Source: Fidelibacterota bacterium (lineage in GTDB: Bacteria; Fidelibacterota; Marinisomatia; SCGC-AAA003-L08; JACNLC01). Taken from it: a stretch of DNA of 64,000 nt. The notes below the pieces were generated by a model. The model searched no databases. It was not told where the DNA came from and worked only from the letters and a program-made list of their open reading frames with translations. Both the position numbers and the translations under genes were made by a program. The stretch lies in assembly GCA_013204025.1 (NCBI GenBank), contig JABMOW010000008.1:1-64000 (forward strand), given 5' to 3'. Below, one piece after another: positions 10,398 through 21,559 of the stretch (position 1 is its first letter; every line of letters begins with the position of its first letter).

Positions 10398-11683
10398 TGT
10401 CCGACACAATTATAGCGGTTTCCTACAATTACCAGAATACACCTGTTGAGCTGAGAGACAAGGTGGCTTTATCCGATGATGAGGCAAAACAATTCATCCG
10501 TGCAGCGATGGAAGGACAGGGCGAGATTAAGGAATTGGCCATCATATCCACCTGCAATCGAACGGAAATCTATGCAGTACTGCGTGAACCCGGTCATTTC
10601 TTCGATTGGGTCACTGACCAGTATCAACACCTCAAACAAGTTAATCTGAAAACGGAATCCGCAGACCCCACAATTTTGTACAATGCACACGCGATCGAAC
10701 ATCTCTTCGGAGTTGCCGGAGGTCTGAAAAGCATGATGCTGGGCGAAAATCAAATCTTATCACAGGTAAAATCAAGCTACGAATTGATCCTGTCCCTACC
10801 CTATTCATTCCCGATTTTGAACCGACTGTTTCAGGACGCCGTTCGTGTGGGTAAATCTGTTCGAACAAATACCCATCTGTGCAAAGGAGCCGTGTCCATC
10901 AGTCTCGCTGCTGCTGATTTGACTAGAAAAATATACGCAAATTTCTCAAAATTGAAAGTATTGCTTGTGGGCGCAGGTGAAACGACAGAATTAACCGCAG
11001 TTCATTTGAGGGCGATTGGGGTTGTCGATTTTATCATTGCTAATCGCGGTGAGGAAAGACGAAAAGTTCTGGCAGAGAAATTTAATGCAAAAGCTATTTC
11101 GTTGGATGAAATTCCATCTGCATTAACACAGGTGGACATTGCCATCGTTGCGACAAAATCAAAAGATTACCTCATCACTCACGACATGGTTAAAAAATCT
11201 TTATCGGAGCGCAAACAAGGTTCATTCCTCATCATCGATATCAGCTCGCCCAGAAATGTGGACCCTCTAGTTGGCGATCTCCCACAAATATATTTGTACA
11301 ATATTAATGATCTTGATAAAGTAGTAGCAGAAAATCTGGAAAAACGAAAAAAAGAATTACCTGTGGCTAATGAAATTGTCCGGGAAATTGCAGCAGAATT
11401 CAGGGAATGGTTTAAAACTCTGGAAGTCGTTCCTACCATCAGTCGTCTAAGCGGATATTTTGAGCATATCCGGGATCAGGAATTGGGTAAATTCAAATAT
11501 AAAACAACGGAGCAGGAGTTTCAAAAAATGGATGACCTCTCCAGAAAAATTATCCGCAAACTGCTTCATTATCCCATTAAAGAATTGCGAGAACAGAACA
11601 ATAATGGAAATCTGACCGTGAGTAAAATCGATACATTGTGGGACTTATACCGATTAAAAAGTTTTAAGAAAGACAAAGAATGA
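10397..11683 (+). CDS. hemA: Glutamyl-tRNA reductase
   Basis: STCNRTEIYA, GLKSMMLGENQILSQVK, VLLVGAGE; start reassigned to MSDTIIAVSYN, 51 codons inside the ORF-track start. Confidence 0.95.
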   Translation: MSDTIIAVSYNYQNTPVELRDKVALSDDEAKQFIRAAMEGQGEIKELAIISTCNRTEIYAVLREPGHFFDWVTDQYQHLKQVNLKTESADPTILYNAHAIEHLFGVAGGLKSMMLGENQILSQVKSSYELILSLPYSFPILNRLFQDAVRVGKSVRTNTHLCKGAVSISLAAADLTRKIYANFSKLKVLLVGAGETTELTAVHLRAIGVVDFIIANRGEERRKVLAEKFNAKAISLDEIPSALTQVDIAIVATKSKDYLITHDMVKKSLSERKQGSFLIIDISSPRNVDPLVGDLPQIYLYNINDLDKVVAENLEKRKKELPVANEIVREIAAEFREWFKTLEVVPTISRLSGYFEHIRDQELGKFKYKTTEQEFQKMDDLSRKIIRKLLHYPIKELREQNNNGNLTVSKIDTLWDLYRLKSFKKDKE

Positions 11684-12591
11684 AAACCATCACGCTGGGA
11701 ACTCGTGGCAGTCAATTAGCGCTTTGGCAGGCAAATCATATCAGTGACTTGATTCTTCAACATGTTATCGATATTGAAGTAAAAATTCAGGTGATCCATA
11801 CAAGTGGTGACATGATACAGGACAAACCGCTCCCTGAACTTGGTAGTAAAGGAATATTTACACAAGAGCTGGAAGACGCTTTATTTAACGAACAGATTGA
11901 TATTGCCGTCCACAGTCTGAAAGACCTACCATCCTCATTACCGGATGGCTTGATCTATGCCGGGTCTTCTAAACGGGCAGATTGTCGGGATGCATTCATT
12001 TCTCCTACAGATTTACCATTTGAAGACCTCCCCGATGGAGCCAGGATTGCTACGGGAAGCATGAGACGGAAAGCCCAAATTTTGGAGCAGAATCCCAAGA
12101 TATCCTGCGGACCTTTACGGGGAAATATCCAAACCCGATTGCGGAAACTGAAAGAAGAAAACTGGGATGGGATATTTATGGCTGCAGCCGCTCTCAATCG
12201 TCTGGGATTAAAGGAATATCATCCTCAACTACTGGATCCGGAAATTTTTGTCCCTGCAGTTGGTCAGGGAGCTGTAGGATTAGAGATTAAACAATCCCGG
12301 CTGGACATTCAAGAAATTCTAAATCAGATTATCGATCCAGACACCGTCACCACAGTAACAGCTGAGCGGGCATTCATGAGAACGTTGGAAGGCGGATGTT
12401 CCATTCCAATAGGTGCGTGGGGCAGACTGGAATCCGATGCGTTGATACTCACCGGGTATTTCGCTTCAACCGATGGGCAACGGGTGCTGCGGAAAACATT
12501 GAAAGGGAGCGCTGATGCTCCTGACAAACTTGGAATCCAACTGGCTCACATATTTAAAGCCGATGGAGTTGATTCACTCATCGATCGATGA
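11680..12591 (+). CDS. hemC: Hydroxymethylbilane synthase
   Basis: LGTRGSQLALWQ, HSLKDLPS, LEGGCSIPIGA cofactor Cys motif. Confidence 0.95.
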   Translation: MKTITLGTRGSQLALWQANHISDLILQHVIDIEVKIQVIHTSGDMIQDKPLPELGSKGIFTQELEDALFNEQIDIAVHSLKDLPSSLPDGLIYAGSSKRADCRDAFISPTDLPFEDLPDGARIATGSMRRKAQILEQNPKISCGPLRGNIQTRLRKLKEENWDGIFMAAAALNRLGLKEYHPQLLDPEIFVPAVGQGAVGLEIKQSRLDIQEILNQIIDPDTVTTVTAERAFMRTLEGGCSIPIGAWGRLESDALILTGYFASTDGQRVLRKTLKGSADAPDKLGIQLAHIFKADGVDSLIDR

Positions 12592-13325
12592 CCTGGAATA
12601 TCTATTTCACAGGAACAAAGGTTCCTGAACTAAACCTCTTTTCTCATTTGGAAATAAACATTTACCATACACCGACCATTCAAATCAACTATACTGAGCC
12701 GGAATCCTTTCAGACAGTGGAAGGATTTCTCAACAAAGGTGCACCGATCATATTCCTCAGCAGGAATGGAGTGATTGGATTCCAGAAATGGCTGAAAAGA
12801 TTGGATAAATCCTTCGAGCATTGGTCCAATCCATTGATAGCAGTCGGTTCGGAAACTTCACTAGAAATTGAACGGGTTTTCCACCGTTCGTCTCATGTAC
12901 CAGAAAACCAGAGAGCGAAGGGTATTCCGGAGATATTGAAAACCTATCCTCATAAACAAGCGATTTTGATAACCGGAGATCGTTCAAGACCTGAACTACC
13001 CCGGTGGATGACTGAAAATGGCTGGGATTTTATAACAGCGGTAGTTTATCAAACCGACTGGTTTGAAAATCTGGATCTGAAGCAAAATTTCAAAAATGGT
13101 GATGATGAAATCCTCATTTTTTCTTCACCATCCACAGTTGTGGGTTTTCTGCAAACTATCGATCAAAATGATTTGAAATCCATTCAGAGTAAATTGATTT
13201 CTATCGGACCAACGACGTCGTGGGAGATTGAAAAATTATCCGGGCGCGTATTTTTAGAAGCTGCCAATCCCTCTGTTAACTCTGTGATATCCGAAACGAT
13301 AAATCTAATAACTCATGTTCAGTAA
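12588..13325 (+). CDS. hemD: Uroporphyrinogen-III synthase
   Basis: Divergent 245 aa ORF between hemC and hemE; FSSPSTVVGFLQ and SIGPTTSWEIEK motifs. Confidence 0.8.
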   Translation: MTWNIYFTGTKVPELNLFSHLEINIYHTPTIQINYTEPESFQTVEGFLNKGAPIIFLSRNGVIGFQKWLKRLDKSFEHWSNPLIAVGSETSLEIERVFHRSSHVPENQRAKGIPEILKTYPHKQAILITGDRSRPELPRWMTENGWDFITAVVYQTDWFENLDLKQNFKNGDDEILIFSSPSTVVGFLQTIDQNDLKSIQSKLISIGPTTSWEIEKLSGRVFLEAANPSVNSVISETINLITHVQ

Positions 13326-13334
13326 AGGAATGAA

Positions 13335-14372
13335 ATGAACTCACGCACACGTTTTATTGCCGCCTGTCAATGTAAATCACTGAACCGTCCGCCCATTTGG
13401 GTGATGCGGCAAGCGGGGCGATACCTGCCTGAATACAGGCAATTAAAAGAAAATTTTAGTTTTGTAGAAATGGTCCAAACTCCAGAGTTGGCTGCACAGG
13501 TGACCCTGCAACCCCTTCAGCGATTTAATCTAGATGCGGCTATTCTTTTCAGTGATATTCTCGTGATACCCGAAGCCATGGGACAGGCGTATGCTTTCCG
13601 CGATATAGGGGGGATTGAAATGGAATTCAAAGCGGACTCAAAACATAAGATTGACGGCTTGAATGGTGATGGAATAGCAGAGAAACTGAAATATGTAGCT
13701 GATGCTATCTCCCTCGTCAAGACCGAATTGAATGGTGAGAAAGCCCTCATCGGGTTTGGCGGTTCTCCTTGGACGCTGGCTACCTATATGGTTGAGGGGG
13801 GGAGCTCTAAAAATTATGCAGGAATTAAAACCCTGTTTTATACAGACCGTCCGTTATTTGATTCGTTATTATCCCGGATCACAAGTGCAGTGATCAACTA
13901 CTTCGAGATGCAGATTAATGCAGGAGTGGATGTAATCCAGATTTTCGATAGCTGGGGTGGAGTTCTTAATGCAGATACTTTTTGGCAGGCGTCCGGGCAA
14001 TACATGAAACGAATCGTGGAATCTGTTAAAGGACGAATCCCTGTGATCGTATTTTCCAAGGGTGCCCACAATTGGATCACCGATCTTCAAAACACCGGCG
14101 CAAATGTGCTGGGACTCGACTGGACATATCCAATCGACCGGTTCTACGATGACCTTGGCGGGACAACGGCGGTTCAGGGGAATCTGGATCCTGTACTTCT
14201 CAACACAACACCGGAAGTAGTTCGACAGGAAGCCAACCATTTGCTTCGAAAAATGAGTTCACGCCCGGGGCATATATTTAATTTGGGGCATGGTATTCTG
14301 CCCGACGCAAAGATAGAATGCATGGAAGCACTGGTTGAAACGGTGACTAATTTTAACGAATTATCAGATTAG
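13335..14372 (+). CDS. hemE: Uroporphyrinogen decarboxylase
   Basis: PPIWVMRQAGRYLPEYR, GFGGSPWTLATYMVEGG, FNLGHGILP. Confidence 0.96.
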   Translation: MNSRTRFIAACQCKSLNRPPIWVMRQAGRYLPEYRQLKENFSFVEMVQTPELAAQVTLQPLQRFNLDAAILFSDILVIPEAMGQAYAFRDIGGIEMEFKADSKHKIDGLNGDGIAEKLKYVADAISLVKTELNGEKALIGFGGSPWTLATYMVEGGSSKNYAGIKTLFYTDRPLFDSLLSRITSAVINYFEMQINAGVDVIQIFDSWGGVLNADTFWQASGQYMKRIVESVKGRIPVIVFSKGAHNWITDLQNTGANVLGLDWTYPIDRFYDDLGGTTAVQGNLDPVLLNTTPEVVRQEANHLLRKMSSRPGHIFNLGHGILPDAKIECMEALVETVTNFNELSD

Positions 14373-14402
14373 AGTAATCCTGAATTGAAAAAAGGAATGT
14401 AA

Positions 14403-15773
14403 ATGACATTGGAAGTAAATCTTGATTTAGTAAAAAAGTATAACCGTCCCGGGCCGCGGTACACCAGCTATCCCACAGCACCTCATTTTAATACTGAAGT
14501 TGGGGAAAAAGCGCTGACTGAACATATTCGGTTGAATAACCTGAATTCTGATCGTGATTTGTCTCTGTATTTTCACCTGCCGTTCTGTGATACGCTGTGT
14601 TGGTTTTGTGGCTGCACAATGCTTGTCACTCGAAATAAAGATAAAATCGCAAACTATCTGGATTATCTGTACAAAGAGATCGACCTGATCGCTAAACAGA
14701 TCCATCCTGATCGAAAAGTAGTTCAACTCCATCTTGGTGGAGGTACACCTACAGCGTTGACGCCAGATCAGATCAGATCACTTGGTATTAAACTGAAGCA
14801 GTCATTTCAGTTTTCTGCAGATGCAGAAATTGGGAGCGAGATGGACCCCCGGGAATTGACAGAAGACCATATCAGTGCATTGGCAGAGGCAGGATTCAAT
14901 CGGGCTTCACTGGGTGTACAGGATTTTAATCCGAAGGTTCAAAAAGCGGTGAACCGAATCAATCCTGTCGAAATGGTTTCAGAAGTAGTGGATTGGATTC
15001 GCAAATATAAATTTCAATCCCTGAATCTGGATTTGATCTACGGCTTACCACATCAGACTAGTGAAGATTTTGAAAAGACTATTGACCAAGTCTTGAAAAT
15101 GGATCCTGACCGACTGGCTGTTTTCAATTATGCTCATGTACCTTGGATGAAACCGCACCAGAAACTGATCAACGAGTCCGATCTGCCTACGCCTGAAGTG
15201 AAATTGGCCATGTTGAAGATGATTATCGAACGGCTTACATCTGCAGGGTATGTGTACATCGGCATGGATCATTTCGCCAAAGAGAACGACGAGCTGACCA
15301 TCGCCCAAAATGAGAAAAGTCTGCAACGGAATTTCCAGGGTTACAGCACCAAATCCGGTACAGATATTTACGCGATGGGGATGTCATCCATCAGTCAGCT
15401 TGACAATATTTATGCACAGAATTTCAAAGAATTACCCACATATTATGAGAAGATTTCAGCTGGTATTCTCCCAATCCAAAAAGGGTATATCTTGTCCGAA
15501 GACGACAAACTTCGACAGGAAACCATCATGCGCCTCATGTGTGATCTGGAACTTGACTTTAATCATATGTCTCGTCATTTAGCGATTGACTTCAAGGAAT
15601 ATTTCAAAGACAGCCTTAGTCGAATGGACGGATTTGAATCCGATGGACTATTGACAATGACCAAGGATAAGCTTGTCATTACCAACGAAGGACGGTTATT
15701 CATCCGAAATATCGCCATGGAATTTGACGCCTACCTGGATAAATCAGAAGCCCGATTTTCAAAGACGGTATGA
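14403..15773 (+). CDS. hemN: Oxygen-independent coproporphyrinogen III oxidase (radical SAM)
   Basis: PRYTSYPTAPHF, FHLPFCDTLCWFCGC (CxxxCxxC), LHLGGGTPT. Confidence 0.95.
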   Translation: MTLEVNLDLVKKYNRPGPRYTSYPTAPHFNTEVGEKALTEHIRLNNLNSDRDLSLYFHLPFCDTLCWFCGCTMLVTRNKDKIANYLDYLYKEIDLIAKQIHPDRKVVQLHLGGGTPTALTPDQIRSLGIKLKQSFQFSADAEIGSEMDPRELTEDHISALAEAGFNRASLGVQDFNPKVQKAVNRINPVEMVSEVVDWIRKYKFQSLNLDLIYGLPHQTSEDFEKTIDQVLKMDPDRLAVFNYAHVPWMKPHQKLINESDLPTPEVKLAMLKMIIERLTSAGYVYIGMDHFAKENDELTIAQNEKSLQRNFQGYSTKSGTDIYAMGMSSISQLDNIYAQNFKELPTYYEKISAGILPIQKGYILSEDDKLRQETIMRLMCDLELDFNHMSRHLAIDFKEYFKDSLSRMDGFESDGLLTMTKDKLVITNEGRLFIRNIAMEFDAYLDKSEARFSKTV

Positions 15774-16723
15774 GCCAACCCGTTGACATTATTTTAGCAA
15801 ATCTGGGAGCACCTTCCAAACTGGATGAGGTTCAACCTTTTCTAAAAAATCTGTTCAATGACGCGGATATTTTTCATTTCCCATTTGGCAAAGCGGGTCA
15901 GTCATTTTTTTCATCCCTGATTTCCAAAGTAAGAGCGCCAAAATCCAGAAAATATTATCAGGCAATTGGCGGTGGATCACCGTTACACGCGAATACGATC
16001 CGGCAGGCGGAAAAATTGCAAACCATGCTGGGTTCGTCCGGACAGTACCGGGTTTGGGTGGCGCAACGGTATTGGCATCCGTTCATGCAGGAAATTTCAG
16101 ATAGACTCCGGGAATTGAATAGCAGTCGGATCATCCTGATACCATTATATCCTCATTATTCCACCACAACTACGTTATCTATTGTGAATGAATGGGAACG
16201 AGTGGCAGGTGATCTGGTGACTCCATCCGTGATTGAGCGGTTCTATTCTGAACCCTTATACCTGGATGCCTGTGCTCACCAAATTCGAAATTGTATTGAT
16301 GAATCCGGTGACAAACCACATGTCCTATTTTCAGCGCATTCCATCCCGGTGGAACGGGTAAAGAACGGTGATCCGTACGAAAAAGAGATCACCCACAATA
16401 TGGAACTCATCATGGACAGCCTGAATCGGGAATATTCATATTCACTCTGCTATCAAAGTAAGGTGGGACCTGTCAAATGGCTGGAGCCGTCGGTAGAACA
16501 GGAGATTGACAGATTGGTTTCGCTGGGTATTGAACGAGTGGTCGTTTTCCCCATCAGTTTTGTTTCTGAACATTTAGAAACATTGTATGAACTCGATATC
16601 CAGAAAAGGGATTATGCCCTGAGTCATGGAATCAAAGAATATCAACGGGCGAGAACAGTTGAAGACAGTGATGATTTCATCCGATTGCTCGTTAAACTCA
16701 TTAAAGGTCAGATCAATGAATAA
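15770..16723 (+). CDS. hemH: Ferrochelatase
   Basis: ILANLGAPSKLDEVQPFLKNLFND, LFSAHSIPVERVKNGDPYE, FPISFVSEHLETLYELD. Confidence 0.95.
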   Translation: MSQPVDIILANLGAPSKLDEVQPFLKNLFNDADIFHFPFGKAGQSFFSSLISKVRAPKSRKYYQAIGGGSPLHANTIRQAEKLQTMLGSSGQYRVWVAQRYWHPFMQEISDRLRELNSSRIILIPLYPHYSTTTTLSIVNEWERVAGDLVTPSVIERFYSEPLYLDACAHQIRNCIDESGDKPHVLFSAHSIPVERVKNGDPYEKEITHNMELIMDSLNREYSYSLCYQSKVGPVKWLEPSVEQEIDRLVSLGIERVVVFPISFVSEHLETLYELDIQKRDYALSHGIKEYQRARTVEDSDDFIRLLVKLIKGQINE

Positions 16724-18095
16724 ATCCGTAGTGATTATAGGTGGCGGAATCGCGGGTTTGACTGCGGCTTTTCGGTTGCAGCAATCAGGTGTGAATGTCA
16801 CGCTGGTGGAAAAATCCGGTCGGTTAGGTGGCGCTATGTATTCGAAAAAAGAGGATGGCTTCTTATCTGAAATCGGACCAAATACCATCCTTGAAACATC
16901 ACCACTGGTAACCCAATTGGTGAAGGATATCGGTCTGGAAGATTCAAAGGTGTATGCGAATGATACGTCCAGTAATCGGTACATCGTTCGAAACAAAAAA
17001 ATGGAAGCATTACCCACATCTCCACTGGCATTTCTTACCTCACCCTTGTTCAGTTGGAAGGCAAAACTTCGATTGTTCCGCGAACCGTTCATCCCCGCAT
17101 GGGATAATCGATTCGAAGAATCTCTATCACAATTTGTGCTGCGGCGATTGGGTATGGAATTCTTGGATTACGCCATAAATCCATTTGTGGCGGGTGTCTA
17201 TGCCGGAGACCCCGATTCACTCAGTGTCGTCCATGGATTTTCAAAACTGTATCAATTGGAACAAACCTACGGTGGACTCATCAAAGGTCAGATTAAGGGC
17301 GCTCGAGAGCGGAAAAAGCGAAAGGAAGTTTCCAAACAAACAGCGAAAATGTTTTCCTTCACTTCAGGATTGAGAGAAGTACCAGACCGATTGGAAACTC
17401 TTCTGGGAACGTCCATCCTAAAACGGACAGTTGTGAAAGACATTTCTCCTTTGAGAAACGCCTGGGCGGTGACGATCTCCGATGACAAAAATAAATCAAA
17501 AGTGTTGAATGCTGATGCGATTCTTTATGCAGGACGTGCGGCAGACCTCCATACTTTTACTCTGAATAGAAAGACTCATACTTACCAGACTGACCTTTCA
17601 AAAATTTATCATCCCCCGGTATCGGTGTTAACTTTAGGTTTTAATCGTGAGGATATCGTGCATCCATTAGATGGTTTTGGCGTGCTTATCCCAAAAGTAG
17701 AAAATTTTCAGATTTTGGGAACACTGTTTTCTAGTACATTATTTGAGAATCGTGCTCCGAAAGATAAAGTATTATTGACAGTGTTCATCGGTGGTTCGAG
17801 ACAACCCGATAATGCTATGAAATCCACATCAGAATTAACGGAGATGGCAGTAAAAGATTTGAACATAATGCTGGGTGTTAAAAAATCCCCTATTTATGTT
17901 TCTCACACCTTTTGGGCGCAGGCAATTCCTCAATATCAGGTAGGGTACGGTGTGCACAAAGAAGCCATCTCATCGTTGGAAGATCAAAATCCGGGACTCT
18001 TTTTTACCGGAAATTATCGGAATGGGATTTCCGTCGCAGATACCATCGTGAACAGTGAAGAGATAACTGATAAAATTAAAACCTTTATAAAATGA
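16716..18095 (+). CDS. hemY: Protoporphyrinogen oxidase, HemY/HemG FAD type
   Basis: VVIIGGGIAGLTAAF dinucleotide fold; C-terminal GLFFTGNYRNGISVADTI; start moved to MNKSVVIIGGG (30 codons inside ORF track). Confidence 0.9.
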   Translation: MNKSVVIIGGGIAGLTAAFRLQQSGVNVTLVEKSGRLGGAMYSKKEDGFLSEIGPNTILETSPLVTQLVKDIGLEDSKVYANDTSSNRYIVRNKKMEALPTSPLAFLTSPLFSWKAKLRLFREPFIPAWDNRFEESLSQFVLRRLGMEFLDYAINPFVAGVYAGDPDSLSVVHGFSKLYQLEQTYGGLIKGQIKGARERKKRKEVSKQTAKMFSFTSGLREVPDRLETLLGTSILKRTVVKDISPLRNAWAVTISDDKNKSKVLNADAILYAGRAADLHTFTLNRKTHTYQTDLSKIYHPPVSVLTLGFNREDIVHPLDGFGVLIPKVENFQILGTLFSSTLFENRAPKDKVLLTVFIGGSRQPDNAMKSTSELTEMAVKDLNIMLGVKKSPIYVSHTFWAQAIPQYQVGYGVHKEAISSLEDQNPGLFFTGNYRNGISVADTIVNSEEITDKIKTFIK

Positions 18096-18110
18096 AGGAG
18101 AGGCCAATCA

Positions 18111-19100
18111 ATGAATTCAGAGTTTGACCAACTACTATCGCGACCTCGTCGATTACGCAGGAACGAAAACATCCGTCGGTTGGTGAGGGAAACGTATCTC
18201 CACCGCGACGATCTCATTGCACCTGTATTTGTCATTGCCGGATCAAACATTAAGAATGAGATCCCATCCATGCCGGATGTCTTTCAATATTCGATAGACC
18301 GATTAAACGAAGAAATGGACGCTCTCCTGAAAGCAGGGATCACGCGTGTCATTCTGTTCGGAATCCCTGCCGCAAAAGATGAAGTTGGGTCAGACGCAAT
18401 TTCAGATGATGGAATCATTCAACAGGCGATCCGTTATATCAAACAAACTTACTCCGACATTTTCGTCATTACCGATGTGTGCATGTGTGAATACACTGAT
18501 CACGGGCATTGCGGGATCATCGTTGATGGTGATGTTCATAATGACCAAACATTAACCTATCTGCAAAGACAGGTGGTGAGTCATGCAAAAGCTGGCGCGG
18601 ATATGGTTGCACCATCAGGAATGATGGATGGTATGATCAGCGCTATTCGAACCGGATTAAACGATCATGGATTTAACAGTATCCCTATCATGAGTTATGC
18701 GGTGAAATATTCATCCGCCTTTTACGGACCTTTCCGGGAAGCTGCAGATTCTACGCCCCATTTCGGTGATCGAAAAACTTATCAAATGGACCCTGCCAAC
18801 GTGAGGGAAGGGATAAAAGAAGCCCTGTTGGATGTAGACGAGGGCGCAGATATTATCATGGTAAAGCCGGCGCTGGCATATCTGGATATCATCTCCATGG
18901 TCAAAGAAAACACCCTGTTGCCCGTCGCCTGTTATAATGTGAGTGGTGAATACAGCATGATCAAAGCGGCTGCACAAAAGGGGTGGATCGACGAGGACAA
19001 AGTGATGATGGAATCTCTGATCAGTATGAAAAGAGCGGGGGCGGATATCATCATCACCTATTTTGCCAAACAAGCTTCATCATTGTTAAATAAAGTGTAG
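18111..19100 (+). CDS. hemB: Delta-aminolevulinic acid dehydratase
   Basis: [43 protein letters not shown]. Confidence 0.95.
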   Translation: MNSEFDQLLSRPRRLRRNENIRRLVRETYLHRDDLIAPVFVIAGSNIKNEIPSMPDVFQYSIDRLNEEMDALLKAGITRVILFGIPAAKDEVGSDAISDDGIIQQAIRYIKQTYSDIFVITDVCMCEYTDHGHCGIIVDGDVHNDQTLTYLQRQVVSHAKAGADMVAPSGMMDGMISAIRTGLNDHGFNSIPIMSYAVKYSSAFYGPFREAADSTPHFGDRKTYQMDPANVREGIKEALLDVDEGADIIMVKPALAYLDIISMVKENTLLPVACYNVSGEYSMIKAAAQKGWIDEDKVMMESLISMKRAGADIIITYFAKQASSLLNKV

Positions 19101-19107
19101 AGGAATA

Positions 19108-20400
19108 ATGAATTTCACGAAAAGTCAGAACATATTTGAGCGAGCACAGAAGGTGATTCCCGGTGGTGTGAATTCTCCCGTCAGAGCATTTAAAGGTGTG
19201 GGGGGGACGCCGCCATTTATCAAAAAGGGGCAAGGCCCCTTTATTTATGACGAAGATGGAAACCAGTACATCGATTTCGTAGGGAGTTGGGGACCGTTGA
19301 TCCTGGGACATGCGCATCCCGAAGTAGTGGATGCTGTCGCTCGTGTGCTATCAGATGGTACCAGCTTCGGGGCACCTACCGAACGGGAAGTAGTTCTTGC
19401 TGAAATGATCATCGACAGAGTGCCATCCGCTGAAATGGTGAGATTAGTAAACAGTGGGACTGAAGCCACCATGAGTGCCATTCGTCTGGCACGAGGTGTT
19501 ACCGGTCGGGATAAGATCATCAAATTTGATGGATGCTACCATGGTCATGGCGACAGTTTTCTCATTGCAGCCGGTTCAGGGGCAATCACATTCGGTATGC
19601 CCAATTCTCCAGGTGTCACGACGGGTACTGCGAAAGATACCTTGGTAGCAAAATTCAACCGGATCGATACAGTGAATGATATATTTCAGCAGCATCCGGA
19701 CCAGATCGCCTGTGTCATCGTGGAACCGATAAATGGAAATGTAGGATGTATCCCACCTGAGGGTTCTTTTTTGCAGGAGCTCAAAACATTGTGTCACATA
19801 AACGGTGCTCTGTTAATATTAGATGAAGTGATGACCGGATTCCGGGTTGCCCGTGGTGGAGCGAACGAATTGTATAATGCGGATGCGGATTTGCTTACGT
19901 TTGGAAAAGTCATCGGTGGTGGATTCCCCATCGGTGCCTACGGTGGGAAAAGAGAATTTATGGAACAGGTATCACCCGTGGGAGCAATCTATCAAGCCGG
20001 GACGTTAAGCGGAAATCCGGTGGCGGTCACTGCTGGTATCGAAACTCTGAAAAGACTCACACCTACCGCATATCTGGAATTAGAACGACTCGGTAAACTA
20101 TGGGAAGACGGAACACAATCTGCAATCGATAAAGACAACCTGCCGTTGACGATTAAACGGGTGGGGAGTATGATTACATTATTTTTTACCGATCATGATA
20201 TTCGAAATCTCGACGATGTCAATCACTGTGATTTTGAAGCATTCAAACGGTATTTCCACAATATGCTTGATGCCGGGGTCTATCTTGCACCCAGCCAATA
20301 TGAAGCGGGATTTATCTCACTAGCGCATGATGATTATCTCATTCAGAAAACTCTGGAGATCAGCGCTCAATCGTTTGCATTTCTAAAGGACCATCAATAG
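19108..20400 (+). CDS. hemL: Glutamate-1-semialdehyde 2,1-aminomutase
   Basis: IPGGVNSPVRAFKGVGG, GCYHGHGDSFL, TFGKVIGGGFPIGAYGG. Confidence 0.96.
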   Translation: MNFTKSQNIFERAQKVIPGGVNSPVRAFKGVGGTPPFIKKGQGPFIYDEDGNQYIDFVGSWGPLILGHAHPEVVDAVARVLSDGTSFGAPTEREVVLAEMIIDRVPSAEMVRLVNSGTEATMSAIRLARGVTGRDKIIKFDGCYHGHGDSFLIAAGSGAITFGMPNSPGVTTGTAKDTLVAKFNRIDTVNDIFQQHPDQIACVIVEPINGNVGCIPPEGSFLQELKTLCHINGALLILDEVMTGFRVARGGANELYNADADLLTFGKVIGGGFPIGAYGGKREFMEQVSPVGAIYQAGTLSGNPVAVTAGIETLKRLTPTAYLELERLGKLWEDGTQSAIDKDNLPLTIKRVGSMITLFFTDHDIRNLDDVNHCDFEAFKRYFHNMLDAGVYLAPSQYEAGFISLAHDDYLIQKTLEISAQSFAFLKDHQ

Positions 20401-20441
20401 TCCGTAGTTGGTCGAGTTACACCTTTTTATTGCTATTACTT

Positions 20442-20798
20442 TCATCGTGAAGGTTGCTCCTCAAGCGCCTTCACTCTTCCTTCCAATAGCGCATTAGATT
20501 GTGCTAAATCTTTTAAATTTTCATTGAGTTTTGACAACATTTGCTCCTGCCGAAAGATGACAAACAACAGCAGGATGGTGGAAATGAGGAACAATACTGA
20601 CGGTGGATAATAGATACCTACCCATTGAGAAATAATATCCAGCAATTTTGGAAAAATCGATAACAGGAAAATGGTGAATCCGATGAGCATCCAGAAAATA
20701 CTTAACTCTATTGAGAATTGATTTCGTTTTACCCGGAGAAAAACGTACACCATGACGATGATTCCAAATAGTGGCAGCATTATATTTTGAAAAGTCAT
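20442..20798 (-). CDS. DUF2304-like small membrane protein
   Basis: 118 aa; TM segments plus C-terminal coiled coil; abuts a GT2 glycosyltransferase, a common pairing. Confidence 0.6.
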   Translation of the reverse strand: MTFQNIMLPLFGIIVMVYVFLRVKRNQFSIELSIFWMLIGFTIFLLSIFPKLLDIISQWVGIYYPPSVLFLISTILLLFVIFRQEQMLSKLNENLKDLAQSNALLEGRVKALEEQPSR

Positions 20799-21559
20799 CT
20801 GGACTCCCCTTTCGTTTTGAATAAATGTTTTACCAGAATGATGAGGATGTTATACAATATCAGCATCATGTAATAAAACGATGAGTAAATATTTTCATGC
20901 ATTCCTTTCCCCGATAGCCGTTGTCTCATCTTCACCGGGATCTCGGTGACTTCGTATCCGCTAAGGATCATATCCACGATGAGATTCGCATCAGGGAATT
21001 GTGGGAAATACGGCATATCTGCGTAAAGTTGAACCACCCGTCTACTCAATACTTGAAAGCCGGAAGTGGGATCGTGAATGGACTGTCTGCAGAAAAACCG
21101 GATGAGTGATTTAAAAATTCCTGTCCCCAATCTGCGGATGGGCGAGTGAGGGTAATCCGATGCTTCCATAAATCTGGAACCGATAACAATATCCGCCTTA
21201 GTTGCCAGTACATGTTCGGTTAGTTTTAAGGCTTCAGAAGCGATGTGCTGGCCGTCTCCGTCAAATTGAATGATATAATCATAGTGGTTCTGATTCGCAT
21301 ATTTAAATCCGGTTTTCAATGCCAGAGAATAACCCACATTGAAAGGTAGTGAGAGTGTGTGGATATAATCCATTGTTTTCAGAAGAGCGGCAGTTTCATC
21401 AGTAGAACCATCATTGACCACCAGAATATCAAAATCAGGCAGATCTCTTTGTAATTCATCCACCACAGCAGGCAGGTTCTCTGCTTCATTGAAAACAGGG
21501 ATGATCACAAGAAATTGTTTTGAGTTAGACGATTTACTATTTTTCAATTTGTTCTTCAA
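20795..21559 (-). CDS. Glycosyltransferase family 2 (dolichyl-phosphate mannose synthase-like)
   Basis: VIIPVFNEAENLPAVV, VVNDGSTDET, FDGDGQH, DPTSGFQVLSRR. Confidence 0.85.
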   Translation of the reverse strand: MKNKLKNSKSSNSKQFLVIIPVFNEAENLPAVVDELQRDLPDFDILVVNDGSTDETAALLKTMDYIHTLSLPFNVGYSLALKTGFKYANQNHYDYIIQFDGDGQHIASEALKLTEHVLATKADIVIGSRFMEASDYPHSPIRRLGTGIFKSLIRFFCRQSIHDPTSGFQVLSRRVVQLYADMPYFPQFPDANLIVDMILSGYEVTEIPVKMRQRLSGKGMHENIYSSFYYMMLILYNILIILVKHLFKTKGESR

